Assembly: GCF_900086645.1 (NCBI RefSeq) | Contig: NZ_LT576451.1 | Span: 1,984,001-2,048,000 of the forward strand | Source: Curtobacterium sp. 9128 | GTDB taxonomy: Bacteria; Actinomycetota; Actinomycetes; Actinomycetales; Microbacteriaceae | Direction: 5' to 3' | DNA: 64,000 bases | In this document: piece after piece, positions 24,980 to 33,283 of the stretch | How the letters are laid out: each line of letters opens with the position of its first letter | How positions within the stretch are numbered: the stretch's first letter is position 1 | Made by a program: the position numbers and the translations under genes | Notes under the pieces: generated by a model | The model's input: only the letters and a program-made list of their open reading frames with translations | Databases searched by the model: none | What the model was told of the DNA's origin: nothing

Positions 24980-25015
24980 GGACATCGCGCCCCGTCCTGG
25001 CGGGGCGCGATGTCC
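24980..25015. terminator. CATCGC-family hairpin, copy 1 (terminator of putA)
   Basis: Perfect 15-bp stem (GGACATCGCGCCCCG and complement) with a 6-base loop, 52 bases after the putA stop. Degenerate partial copies follow up to about 25070. A near-identical element lies at 35478-35515. Confidence 0.8.
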
Positions 25016-25119
25016 GTACCGGGGCGCGACGTGTCTGCGGTTCGTGGGGGACCCGTCGCGATGTCCGGTCGGCGCGCGGGCACGGGGCGCTCCGAGGCGC
25101 CGGGCGTTGGATCGGGCGC

Positions 25120-25560
25120 ATGACAGAACCGTTCGCACGACCGTCCGCACTGGCCCACGTCCGCGTCACGGTGACCGACATCCACCGCAGCAAGGCGTTC
25201 TACCAGCAGCTGCTCGGCACCGACCCGGCGATCGACTTCAGCGACCAGGTCGACGAGCCTGGCATCCGCGAGGACCGCGAGCGCTTCTACGGCGGCAGTG
25301 TGTTCCGGCTCGGTGACCAGGTGTTCGGGCTGCGTCCGGTCGCACCGGCTGGGCAGCGGTTCGACCCGGACACGGTCGGACTCGACCACGTGAGCTTCGT
25401 CGTCGGCTCGGTCGACGAACTGCACCAGGCGGCCGCGCGACTCGACGCCGCGGGGGTCGAGCACGGTGAGGTGACGGACCTCGGCGACGCCGGCATGGTG
25501 ATCCTGTCCGTGCAGGACCCCGACGACATCAACCTCGAGCTCGCCGCGCTGAAGGCCTGA
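25120..25560 (+). CDS. VOC-fold (glyoxalase-like) protein
   Basis: 146 residues from the ATG at 25120; the frame is open further upstream but that part crosses the putA terminator. Two VOC modules are clear: LAHVRVTVTDIHRSKAFYQQ with a metal-type His in the first strand, and LDHVSFVVGSVDELHQAAAR in the second, ending in ILSVQDPDDINLELAAL with the usual terminal Glu. Presumably a metal-dependent lyase, isomerase or dioxygenase; substrate unknown. Confidence 0.82.
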   Translation: MTEPFARPSALAHVRVTVTDIHRSKAFYQQLLGTDPAIDFSDQVDEPGIREDRERFYGGSVFRLGDQVFGLRPVAPAGQRFDPDTVGLDHVSFVVGSVDELHQAAARLDAAGVEHGEVTDLGDAGMVILSVQDPDDINLELAALKA

Positions 25561-25575
25561 CGGCCGCGGACGCGG

Positions 25576-26007
25576 TCAGGCGTCGACGGACACCATCGTC
25601 GACGTGACGAGCGCGCGGAGGGACTCCGGCAGGGGGATCGGGCGGCGGGCACCCTCGCGGTCGATGATGACGTGCGCGAACTCACCCGTCGCGAGCAGCG
25701 CGCCGTCGGACTGCCGGAACAGGCCGAACTCCCACGACAGGCTCGTGTTGCCGAGGTGCTTGGAGCGCATCCCGACCTCGATGACGTCCGGCCACACGGC
25801 GGACTCGACGAAGCGGCAGCTCGACGACACCAGCACGGCGATCCACTCCGACGTGAACGGGTCGAGCCCGGCCTGCTCGCGGAACCAGTACGTCGCGGCG
25901 TTGTCCATCGCGCTGTAGTAGATCGTGTTGTTCACGTGCCCGAACATGTCGTTGTCGTTCCAGCGCGTGGGGTAGTGGCGGCGGAACGGGTACTCGTCGA
26001 TGGTCAT
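25576..26007 (-). CDS. Hotdog-fold acyl-CoA thioesterase
   Basis: 143 residues from the ATG at 26007, chosen for GGAG five bases upstream; an ATG at 26031 would overlap the stop of the ABC ATPase gene (ATGA) and is an alternative. The 4-hydroxybenzoyl-CoA thioesterase-like hotdog motif RWNDNDMFGHVNNTIYYSAMD contains the catalytic-type Asp, and FGHVNN is diagnostic. It should hydrolyse acyl-CoA thioesters in the cytoplasm. It lies at the 3' end of the bacteriocin export operon, possibly by chance read-through. Confidence 0.82.
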   Translation of the reverse strand: MTIDEYPFRRHYPTRWNDNDMFGHVNNTIYYSAMDNAATYWFREQAGLDPFTSEWIAVLVSSSCRFVESAVWPDVIEVGMRSKHLGNTSLSWEFGLFRQSDGALLATGEFAHVIIDREGARRPIPLPESLRALVTSTMVSVDA

Positions 26008-26027
26008 CGGTCTCCGATCGGTGTCCC

Positions 26028-26681
26028 TCATCCTCTCGGAGAAAGGTCGAGCCCGTCGTCAGCCCACGCCATGACGGTCGGGTCGTGCGTTGCCACGACG
26101 ATGGCGGCGCCGTCATCACGGAGTTCGGAGAGCCGAGCGAGGACCTCCGCGCCGGTGGTCACGTCGAGAGCCGCGGTGGGCTCGTCCGCGAAGACGACCG
26201 GCGGCCGTCGGATGAAGAGTCGTGCGAGTGCGAGGCGTTGACGCTCACCGCCGCTCAGGGTGTGTGCCTTCGCTCCCTCGGCACGGTTCAGCCCGACGGA
26301 CGACAGGGCGGCACGTCGGAGGAGCGCGCGGTCGGGGCGCTTCGTCGATGATCCGATGAACGCGACGTCGAGGTTCTGCCGGACCGACCAGTTGTCCTCC
26401 AGCGCGCTGTTCTGGAACAGGTGACCGATCGTCGAGCGGTACAACGCCGAGCGCTGCCGCCCGCGGACGCTCGTCACGTCGTGACCGCCGATCTCGATCG
26501 CGCCGGTGTCGAGCGGCGACAGGAGCCCGAGGCAGCGCAGCATCGTCGACTTCCCGCTCCCGCTCGGCCCGGTGATCGCGAGCGAGCTGCCGCCTGGCAC
26601 GGCGAACGTGACGTCGGACCACAGCACTGTCCCGCCGTGCGCCTTGCCGAGTGACGTCGCACGGACGGCTTCGTTGCTCAT
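26028..26681 (-). CDS. ABC transporter ATPase of a lactococcin-972-type bacteriocin operon
   Basis: 217 residues from the ATG at 26681, which overlaps the stop of the upstream membrane protein (ATGA) and has an AAGGAGG site. Walker A GPSGSGKST (38-46), signature LSGGE (142-146), Walker B VVFADE (162-167) and the switch His199 are all present. Size and sequence style match the ATPases (MacB/LolD-like) found beside lactococcin-972-like peptides. It would power the 654-residue membrane partner, exporting the bacteriocin or protecting the producer. Confidence 0.88.
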   Translation of the reverse strand: MSNEAVRATSLGKAHGGTVLWSDVTFAVPGGSSLAITGPSGSGKSTMLRCLGLLSPLDTGAIEIGGHDVTSVRGRQRSALYRSTIGHLFQNSALEDNWSVRQNLDVAFIGSSTKRPDRALLRRAALSSVGLNRAEGAKAHTLSGGERQRLALARLFIRRPPVVFADEPTAALDVTTGAEVLARLSELRDDGAAIVVATHDPTVMAWADDGLDLSPRG

Positions 26682-28642
26682 CGCAGTTCCTCCTTGTGCA
26701 ACCGTCGGGCGATCGTGACCGACACGAACAGGATGTCGACTGCGGCGCTCGCGAACACCGCGGGCGCGCTTGCCTGTGATCCGGCGACGATGTGCGCCAC
26801 GGTCGTCGCGGCGATGATCGTCAGTGGGAGTGCAAGGACCGGGGCTGCGGCGACGGAGAGCCGACGGCCGTGCAGGAGCCCGATCATCGTGCGACGACTG
26901 TGGATCATCGTGATCGCGCGACCGGTGAGCGCGGCGGACCACAGGAGCACGAGGAACACCACGACGAGCGCCGCGACCGCGTACCGGAGTTCACGGTCGA
27001 TCACGGCGGATCGGTAGGTCACGAAGTCCCGCAGCGGCTCGATCGTGGCGACACTGCGGGTCAGCCCGTGCGCCTCCAGGTCTGACCGCAACGCAGCTTC
27101 GTCGGTGAAGACGATCTCACCGGTCGTCATGTTCGAGGTCAGGTAGTTCTCCGACATGGAGACCGTCGCAGCCGGGAGGACGGCGATGACGGGGGACTCG
27201 AGCGTGCTGGTCGCCGCGATGTCGTCCGTGGCGTAGTCGAACACCCGGCCCTGTTCAACACGGACCTCGTCGATGTCGATCGTGGTCGGGATCGCTCCGG
27301 GGTCGGTTGAGTTCTCGCGCTGGAACGACAGGAAGTCCCGCCACGCACGACGCTCGCCACCCGTCAGTCGCACGCCTTCCGGGACGAGCAGGGTGAGCGC
27401 CTCGGGATCGAGCTGCGACGGGATCACCCGGCTGACAGTGGGTGAACGCACGGGCTGTTCGCGCAGGTACTGGGCGTTCACGATGAGGACGTTGCCGTCG
27501 TCCGGACCGTGTTTCCCCGGATCCGGTGACGCTAGGTGGTCGGCGAGGATCGCCGACCCGGTGGCGTCCAGACGCGTGTACACGCCGGCCAGTCCGACCT
27601 CGGCCGCGTCCAGCTCGGCAATTGACGACTGGAACCGCAGCTGAACGTCGTCGAGCGATGTGCGCCACATGCCTCGCTCCGACGCGTCGTGTCGTGCGAG
27701 CTCGACGCTGCGCCACGTGGAGGCAGCTGCACCGGACGCCAGCGCGAGGGCGACGACGTTTCCGACCATCGCGACGGAGAGCAGGGTCCGCCACGGACGC
27801 TCGCCGGCGATGCTCCGCGTGATCGAGCTGGCCGGGACCACCGCCGCGGTGAGCGTCGCGAACGCCAGGACCACCGCGGACGCGACGATGCCGAGTCCTG
27901 CGGTGACGACGAACGTCCCGAGTCGAGCCCCACCGTTGACGATCGAGAGCACCGTGGCCGCGAGGCCGGTGCCGACGAGACCGCAGACCATGGCGCGTGC
28001 GGCGATCGCGACGGCATCGAGGCTCGCGGATCGCAGGACGCCGCGGCCGTGGGAGGCGGCGATCGCGACGGCGTTGCGGCGTGACGCCTGCCACCCGGCG
28101 ACACCGATCACCATCGCGACCACGAGACACCCCGTGAGCGGGATCGCGGGGACCTCGCTGACGATCCAGAGCGAGACGAACAAGGGCGAGAGCGGGTTGA
28201 CCGTCACTACGACACCAGAGTCTGACAACGATGTGGCGAACGCCCGCGCGGACACACTGCCGGCATCGGTGACGTACATCCCGTTGATCTGGTTGTCGGG
28301 CAGGGCCGTGAGCGGTCGGAAACTGGTGATGAGGGTGGGGTCGAATCCCGAGACCTCCTGGTCGAGGGCGCCGAATCCTTGAGCGGCTCCGCGGTTCGCG
28401 ACGTACTCCGTTCGCCTGACCCCGGTTCCGGAGTCCGTCCGCTCTTCCTTCAGGACGGTCATGTCGTGCTCGGCGGCGGCGTCACGGACAAGGCGCTGGA
28501 AGGCGCCGTCCTGCGAAGCGTCGGAGTCCCACACGGTGATGATGTCGGTCGCGGCGGGTGCCAGGTCGTCGATGACTGCTGTGACGAGGAACGCGAGCCC
28601 GATGACGAGCGCGACGGTCCCCGCGATGAGTGTCCGGAACAT
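26678..28642 (-). CDS. Bacteriocin-associated integral membrane protein
   Basis: 654 residues. An N-terminal helix (about 5-27), a large extracytoplasmic domain, a group of about four helices between residues 160 and 310, a second large external domain (about 320-560), and four C-terminal helices. This is the layout of the bacteriocin-associated membrane proteins encoded with lactococcin-972-type peptides, related to FtsX/MacB permeases. It overlaps its ATPase gene by 4 bp. The ribosome site is weak; the nearest GGGAG lies in the 3' arm of the hairpin 28654-28683. Less GC-biased codons than neighbours hint at transfer. Confidence 0.85.
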   Translation of the reverse strand: MFRTLIAGTVALVIGLAFLVTAVIDDLAPAATDIITVWDSDASQDGAFQRLVRDAAAEHDMTVLKEERTDSGTGVRRTEYVANRGAAQGFGALDQEVSGFDPTLITSFRPLTALPDNQINGMYVTDAGSVSARAFATSLSDSGVVVTVNPLSPLFVSLWIVSEVPAIPLTGCLVVAMVIGVAGWQASRRNAVAIAASHGRGVLRSASLDAVAIAARAMVCGLVGTGLAATVLSIVNGGARLGTFVVTAGLGIVASAVVLAFATLTAAVVPASSITRSIAGERPWRTLLSVAMVGNVVALALASGAAASTWRSVELARHDASERGMWRTSLDDVQLRFQSSIAELDAAEVGLAGVYTRLDATGSAILADHLASPDPGKHGPDDGNVLIVNAQYLREQPVRSPTVSRVIPSQLDPEALTLLVPEGVRLTGGERRAWRDFLSFQRENSTDPGAIPTTIDIDEVRVEQGRVFDYATDDIAATSTLESPVIAVLPAATVSMSENYLTSNMTTGEIVFTDEAALRSDLEAHGLTRSVATIEPLRDFVTYRSAVIDRELRYAVAALVVVFLVLLWSAALTGRAITMIHSRRTMIGLLHGRRLSVAAAPVLALPLTIIAATTVAHIVAGSQASAPAVFASAAVDILFVSVTIARRLHKEELR

Positions 28643-28653
28643 GTCGGCGGAGC

Positions 28654-28683
28654 GGCTCCCGGATCGTCACCGATCCGGGAGCC
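28654..28683. promoter_or_regulatory. Intercistronic hairpin after the bacteriocin gene
   Basis: Perfect 13-bp stem (GGCTCCCGGATCG and complement) with a 4-base loop, 14 bases past the bacteriocin stop and 11 bases before the membrane protein ATG. It could partly terminate transcription or trap the GGGAG used to start the membrane protein, giving more peptide than transporter (inference). Confidence 0.7.
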
Positions 28684-28697
28684 GGGTCCTGATCGGC

Positions 28698-29090
28698 CTA
28701 CTTGACGAACCGGTAGTAGGCGTTGTTGCCGGCGAAGGTCTTCGTGATGGACGACTTCGCCGTCGCGCCGCCCGCGGTGTCCGGACTCCGCGCCATGAGG
28801 CCCCGGCCGTTCTGGACCGACGATCCGTGCTTCCGCGACGGGTGGTAGAAGAACGAGTAGACGGTGTTGTTCGGGCCGTTCGTCCCGTACGTCCACGAGC
28901 CGCCGCCCTCCGGCGTCACCGTGTAGTTCGGTGCGATGGAACCGACGGACGGCATCGCCACGCCGTGTTCCTCGAGGACCGGGTTCGCGGTCGTCGGCGC
29001 TGCGACCGGAGTCGCGCTCGCGGCGGTCGGTACCGCGAGCGCACCCGCTGCGGCGAGAGCGAGTGCGGCCGTGATGAAACGAATTCGCAT
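28698..29090 (-). CDS. Lactococcin-972-like bacteriocin precursor
   Basis: 130 residues from the ATG at 29090. A Sec signal (1-26, ending ASA), a propeptide-like stretch to about residue 60, then a C-terminal domain with the lactococcin 972 pattern: GGGSWTYGTNG at the front, a Tyr/Phe/His-rich SFFYHPSRKHGSSVQN centre, and a final AYYRFVK like the YYNFW end of lactococcin 972. Lactococcin 972 binds lipid II and blocks septum formation in dividing cells. The two downstream genes are its usual transporter or immunity partners, which makes the call firm. A TetR-type gene lies 92 bp upstream in the same direction. Confidence 0.85.
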   Translation of the reverse strand: MRIRFITAALALAAAGALAVPTAASATPVAAPTTANPVLEEHGVAMPSVGSIAPNYTVTPEGGGSWTYGTNGPNNTVYSFFYHPSRKHGSSVQNGRGLMARSPDTAGGATAKSSITKTFAGNNAYYRFVK

Positions 29091-29182
29091 GATTCCCCAA
29101 TCAGGTGGCGTCATCGCTGACGTGGACGGACCCCCTGGCCGGTACTGGGAAACGTAGCAGAAAGAATGCGTCCGCTGATACG

Positions 29183-29725
29183 TCAGATACGCAGCACGTA
29201 CGAGAAGGTCGCTCGGGCTCGTGCGGGGTCGGGGGTCTCGCCGGAGATGAGGTCGGCGTAGGTGAACGACTCGGAGATCCGCACGAGTAGCCGCGCGAGC
29301 TCCTCGGCGGACAGCGGGGACGGGTCGAACGAGTCCGCCACCAGCGCCGTGATCGCGGTGACGAGCCGGCCCTGGACATCGCTGTCCGAGGTGGTGAGGA
29401 GCCGCAGCGCACGGGCGGGTTCCCTCGTGAGGAATGCCCGGAAGTACGGCGCGGCGATGAGGTCGGCGGTGAACCGGTCGAGCACGTCGACGACCCGCTC
29501 GGCTCCGGACGGCGCCGCCGATCGGGAAGCGGCGTCGAGCGTCGGGACGGCGAGGGACCAGAGGATCTCGGACAGCAACCGGTCACGGTTGCCCACCCAC
29601 CGGAACAGGGACGTACGGTCCACGCCGAGCGAGGCGGCCAAGGCGCCCATGTCGATCCGGGACCCGGCGATGAAGGTGTGACGAGCCTCCCGGAAGGCGC
29701 GCAGCGCAGAATCCGACGTGTACAC
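29183..29725 (-). CDS. TetR-family regulator, QsdR-like
   Basis: 180 residues from a GTG at 29725 with GGGAGG six bases before it; earlier in-frame starts would overlap the divergent gene. The helix-turn-helix RIDMGALAASLGVDRTSLFRWVGNRDRLL matches the QsdR subgroup of TetR regulators, followed by an all-helical ligand domain. It is divergent from an acyl-CoA dehydrogenase, which it probably represses in response to an acyl or lactone ligand. It also lies just upstream of the bacteriocin gene in the same direction, so read-through is possible. Confidence 0.82.
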   Translation of the reverse strand: MYTSDSALRAFREARHTFIAGSRIDMGALAASLGVDRTSLFRWVGNRDRLLSEILWSLAVPTLDAASRSAAPSGAERVVDVLDRFTADLIAAPYFRAFLTREPARALRLLTTSDSDVQGRLVTAITALVADSFDPSPLSAEELARLLVRISESFTYADLISGETPDPARARATFSYVLRI

Positions 29726-29739
29726 GCGAGCCTCCCTTG

Positions 29740-29767
29740 CAACGTTTCCGAGAATGATGCATCGTTG
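29740..29767. promoter_or_regulatory. Inverted repeat in the TetR / acyl-CoA dehydrogenase promoter
   Basis: CAACG at 29740 and CGTTG at 29763, with a perfect GATGCATC at 29756-29763, within the 47-bp divergent gap. Likely operator for the TetR-family regulator (inference). Confidence 0.5.
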
Positions 29768-29772
29768 GTCCC

Positions 29773-30966
29773 ATGTCAACGACGACGCCCACCACGACCC
29801 TGCTCGAATCGGACTTCTACGGCTTCGCGCTGCAGCTGACCGACCAGGAGCGGGCGTCGATCGGGCGACTCCGGGAGTACCTCGAGCGCGACGTCGCGCC
29901 CATCGCCGACGAGTACTGGGCGCGCGCCGAGTTCCCGATGCAGGTCATCACGCCGCTCGCGGAACTCGGCATGTACGGGCCGGGCGTCTCGCTCGTGCGG
30001 CAGTTCGAGAACTCGGCCGTGTACCGCGGGTGGGCGGCGCTCGAGCTCGGTCGCGTCGACGCCAGCGTGGCCACGTTCATCGGCGTCCAGTCCGGCCTCG
30101 CGATGAACTCGATCGCCGTCGCCGGCAGCGACGAGCAGCAGCAGGAGTGGTTGCCGCGCATGGCCGCCGGCGAGCTGATCGGGGCGTTCGGCCTCACCGA
30201 GCCGTACTCGGGCAGCGACTCCGCGAAGGGACTGCGTACCACCGCGCGGCGCGAGGGTGACGAGTGGGTCCTCGACGGCGAGAAGCGCTGGATCGGCAAC
30301 GCCACGTTCGCGGACGTCGTCGTGATCTGGGCGAAGGACGTCGCGGACGGGCAGGTCAAGGGCTTCCTCGTCACGACGGACACCCCCGGCTTCACCGCGA
30401 CGAAGATCGAGGACAAGATCGCGCTCCGCGGCGTGCAGAACGCCGACATCGTGATGCAGGGCGTCCGGGTCCCCGAGTCCCGCCGGCTGCAGCGTGCGAC
30501 GTCGTTCCGCACCACGGCCGAGGTGCTCCGCCTGACCCGCACCGAGGTCGCGTGGCAGGCGGTGGGCATCGCGGTCGGCGCGTACGAGGCGGCACTCGCG
30601 TACGCTCGCGAACGGATCCAGTTCGGCAAGCCCATCGCCGCGCACCAGATGGTGCAGGACCTCCTCGTGAAGTCCCTCGCGAACATCACGGCGTCGATCG
30701 CGCTCTGCACCCAGGCATCGGCGATGCAGGACGCCGGCGTTGGTGGCGACGAGCACTCGGCGCTGGCGAAGGCGTTCGCGACGGCGCGGATGCGCGAGAC
30801 GGTCGCGTGGTGCCGCGAGGTCCAGGGCGGCAACGGCATCGTGCTCGACAAGGGCGTCGCGCGGTTCTTCGCCGACTCCGAGGCGATCTACTCGTACGAG
30901 GGCACCCGCGAAGTGAACACCCTCATCGTCGGGCGCGCGATCACGGGCCAGGCCGCGTTCGTCTAG
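29773..30966 (+). CDS. Acyl-CoA dehydrogenase, glutaryl-CoA dehydrogenase-like
   Basis: 397 residues with the full acyl-CoA dehydrogenase fold: N-terminal helical part, FAD/substrate middle domain (FGLTEPYSGSDSAKGLRTTA and WIGNATFADVVVIWAK), and C-terminal helices. The catalytic base is Glu376 in YSYEGTREVNTLIVGRAITG, the position and motif of glutaryl-CoA-type enzymes. It oxidises an acyl-CoA to an enoyl-CoA with FAD; the exact acid is unclear. Controlled probably by the divergent TetR-type protein. Its stop overlaps the patatin stop by 4 bases. Confidence 0.9.
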   Translation: MSTTTPTTTLLESDFYGFALQLTDQERASIGRLREYLERDVAPIADEYWARAEFPMQVITPLAELGMYGPGVSLVRQFENSAVYRGWAALELGRVDASVATFIGVQSGLAMNSIAVAGSDEQQQEWLPRMAAGELIGAFGLTEPYSGSDSAKGLRTTARREGDEWVLDGEKRWIGNATFADVVVIWAKDVADGQVKGFLVTTDTPGFTATKIEDKIALRGVQNADIVMQGVRVPESRRLQRATSFRTTAEVLRLTRTEVAWQAVGIAVGAYEAALAYARERIQFGKPIAAHQMVQDLLVKSLANITASIALCTQASAMQDAGVGGDEHSALAKAFATARMRETVAWCREVQGGNGIVLDKGVARFFADSEAIYSYEGTREVNTLIVGRAITGQAAFV

Positions 30967-31841
30967 CGCGCGGCCCAGAACTCCGCGATCCGGTCCGCGA
31001 TCGCGGATGCCTGCGCGCGACCGGCCTCGGCGCTCGGTCGCTGGGTCGACAACGACAGCGAGTTCGCGCCGAACGCCTGCGTCGAGGCGCTGTCCGCGAC
31101 GACGACCTCGACGCTCGACCCACCCGCGCGGAGCGCCTCGACGGACTGGTCGAGCCACGGCCCGAGCGGAGACGGAGCCTCGGGGCCGCAGGCGATGACC
31201 AGGACGCGCTCGTACCCAGCGGCGACGTCGGCGTTCGTCGCCGAGCGCATCCCGCCGTCGATGTACGGCCGCCCTTCGATGTGGACGGGTGACCACACGA
31301 ACGGCACCGAGCAACTCGCGGCGACGGCGCGGGGGAGCGGGACACCATCGGCAGCGGTGAGGACGTGGAAGGTGCCGTCGGTCGCGTCGATGGTCGTGAT
31401 CGCGAGCGGGCGGTCCGGCCACGTGGTCGACGGCAGGGTCTCCGAGAACGTGGCGGCGCGCTCGTCGTCCGACTGCCCGGCGGTCACCTGCTGCGCCGCG
31501 TGGCCGAGTCGTGCGCGGCCGTCCTGCTCGGAGGTCGCGCCGGCGAGCACCTGCCCGATCTGCTGCTGGATCGCCTCGCCGTCGATGACGCCGGGCTCCT
31601 CGTAGCTCGTCGGTAGCGGCGCGATCTGCTGCTCGAACGCGCCGCGGACACTCCCGCTGCGCACGAAGGTCCCGACGACGCTGCCGGCGCTGGTGCCCAC
31701 CACGAGGTCGGCTGCGGCGAGGTCCACGCCGGCGTCCTCGAGTGCCGAGAGGACCCCGAGCTCCCACGCGATCCCGGCGACTCCACCACCTCCGAGGACG
31801 ATCGCTCGGGTTCCGGCAGCGGGCGGCACGAGTTCGCTCAT
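30963..31841 (-). CDS. Patatin-like phospholipase
   Basis: 292 residues. The patatin Ser-Asp dyad is present: oxyanion loop GGGGVAG (17-23), nucleophile Ser51 in GTSAGS, and Asp195 in DGGMRS. No signal peptide, so it acts on lipids or acyl esters from the cytoplasm. Convergent with the acyl-CoA dehydrogenase gene, which could use fatty acids released by it (loose inference). Downstream of other genes on neither side, so probably monocistronic. Confidence 0.87.
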   Translation of the reverse strand: MSELVPPAAGTRAIVLGGGGVAGIAWELGVLSALEDAGVDLAAADLVVGTSAGSVVGTFVRSGSVRGAFEQQIAPLPTSYEEPGVIDGEAIQQQIGQVLAGATSEQDGRARLGHAAQQVTAGQSDDERAATFSETLPSTTWPDRPLAITTIDATDGTFHVLTAADGVPLPRAVAASCSVPFVWSPVHIEGRPYIDGGMRSATNADVAAGYERVLVIACGPEAPSPLGPWLDQSVEALRAGGSSVEVVVADSASTQAFGANSLSLSTQRPSAEAGRAQASAIADRIAEFWAAR

Positions 31842-31880
31842 GCACCATGCTTACCAACCCGCGGGGCCCACGACCGGCGA

Positions 31881-31932
31881 GCGGGCGAAATACCCGGGTG
31901 GGCATGCGTGCCGACCCTGGTATTTCGCCCGC
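31881..31932. repeat. Long imperfect hairpin with GCGAAATACC arms
   Basis: Two 24-nt arms, 22 of 24 paired, with loop TGCG: outer part GCGGGCGAAATACC, inner GGGT-GGCA. Lies between the patatin start and the protease end, 40 bases from the former. Unlike the other families in this window; role unknown. Confidence 0.7.
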
Positions 31933-31999
31933 CCGCGGGAACGCATGCCGCCGCCGGAATGCTGATCAGGGCGGGCGGCGCGGCGGACGGGGCCACGGA

Positions 32000-32043
32000 C
32001 GGACGGGAGGCACGGTGCGGGCCCGCACCGTGCCTCCCGTCCG
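32000..32043. terminator. Perfect 44-nt palindrome (GGACGGGAGGC family, copy 3)
   Basis: Two 22-nt arms meet without a loop: CGGACGGGAGGCACGGTG and onward with complement. 39 bases after the stop of the minus-strand protease gene, so a terminator for it. Confidence 0.82.
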
Positions 32044-32082
32044 ACCTGCGGTCGCGTCGGACGACGCGACCCGGCCTGCCGA

Positions 32083-32817
32083 CTACAGGCCCGCGGTCTG
32101 GGCGATCCAGTCGCCGCTCTGCGACAGGATCGCGTAGTTCGACCCGGCGTTCGTGTTCGAGCCCGGGTCGGCGACGTCACCGGTGGAGCAGACACCGACG
32201 ACCTCGCCACCGACGATGAGCGGCCCGCCGGAGTCGCCGTGGTTCGACGCTCCCGAGATCCCCGTCACGTGCTGCGCGTCGCCGGAGTACGCGTCCGTGG
32301 AGTGCCCGGAGAGCGACACGCTCGCCTGGTAGAGCCCGTCGGTCGGCTCGCTGTCCGCCCGGTTGCCGTAGCCCATGATCGTGCCCGTGCCCGACGTCTT
32401 CGTCGTGTAGCCGAGGTCGAGCTGCGCGTACGAGCTCAGCGTGACCGGGGTGGAGAGGTGCACGAGCGCGATGTCACCCTCGGGTGCGCTGTAGAGCTCG
32501 TCGGCGGCGGTCGCCGGGCCCCGGTCGGCGGTGCTGTTCGAGTGGTAGACGTTCATCGCGGTGGTGCCGTCGACGCAGTGGTTCGCGGTGAGGACCCACT
32601 CGGCGTTGAGGGCCTCGCCGGTGCAGCCGTAGCTGGCGGTGCCGCCCTGCTGGAAGACGAGCTGCACCTCCCACGGCGTGTTCGGCGCCTGCTCGCCGCC
32701 GATGACCTGCGGAGATGCGGTGGCGGCGTTGGCGGTGGTCGCGCCGAGGGACCCGCCCACCAGGGTGAGGGCGGCGGCTGCGGTGATGGTGAGTGCTCGG
32801 AGAGCGCGATGCTGCAT
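32083..32817 (-). CDS. Secreted trypsin-like serine protease (S1)
   Basis: 244 residues from the ATG at 32817, which has an AGAGGA ribosome site. Signal peptide about 1-31 (ends ANA), short propeptide, then VIGG as in a zymogen cleavage site. Catalytic triad His80 (TANHC), Asp115 (GDIALVHL) and Ser196 (HGDSGGP) are intact, with Cys pairs around the His and Ser. The chymotrypsin fold suggests an exported protease, S1A-like. In plant-associated relatives such genes (Pat-1/Chp-like) are linked to host interaction, but I cannot show that here. Confidence 0.88.
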   Translation of the reverse strand: MQHRALRALTITAAAALTLVGGSLGATTANAATASPQVIGGEQAPNTPWEVQLVFQQGGTASYGCTGEALNAEWVLTANHCVDGTTAMNVYHSNSTADRGPATAADELYSAPEGDIALVHLSTPVTLSSYAQLDLGYTTKTSGTGTIMGYGNRADSEPTDGLYQASVSLSGHSTDAYSGDAQHVTGISGASNHGDSGGPLIVGGEVVGVCSTGDVADPGSNTNAGSNYAILSQSGDWIAQTAGL

Positions 32818-32901
32818 GACGATTCCTCTCATCGAATGTCATGCCATCGTGCTGCGCCCCCTGTTCGAGGGACAAGTCGGGTCTGTTGTGGACCCGGTGT
32901 G

Positions 32902-33237
32902 TCACCCGTCCGCCTGGACGGTGGCTCCGTTCGACCGGGCCGAGCGGGCGAGGGCCTCGAGTTTGTGGCTCAGCTCGAAGCGCCGTTCCTCGCGCCGGTG
33001 CACCAGGTACTCGGCGTGCACGAGGGCGTGCAGGAGGCGGTACGCCGTGGGGAGCGGGAAGCCGAGGACCTCGGCGATCTCCTTGGCGGTGGCGCTGCCG
33101 CGTTCGGCGACCGCCTCGAGGATCGCCAGGGTCTTCGCGACGGTCTGCACGCTCGAGTCACGGGCGGGTCTCGGGGCGGCCTCGTGGGTGGTGGAGCCCG
33201 GGGTGACGGGGTGGAGCGGATCGACACTGATGCGCAT
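32902..33237 (-). CDS. Stand-alone IclR-type helix-turn-helix protein
   Basis: 111 residues from the ATG at 33237. Residues about 30-95 form the IclR N-terminal winged helix (SVQTVAKTLAILEAVAERGSA, then EIAEVLGFPLPTAYRLLHALV and a wing). IclR proteins are normally about 250 residues with a C-terminal effector domain; here the stop comes right after the wing. No remnant of the effector domain is visible between 32902 and the protease start, so this is a compact regulator or an old truncation. Its own target is unknown. Confidence 0.7.
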   Translation of the reverse strand: MRISVDPLHPVTPGSTTHEAAPRPARDSSVQTVAKTLAILEAVAERGSATAKEIAEVLGFPLPTAYRLLHALVHAEYLVHRREERRFELSHKLEALARSARSNGATVQADG

Positions 33238-33283
33238 TGGTCGATGCTCCACCCATCACACCCGCGATGGCAAGAAGGTGCCG

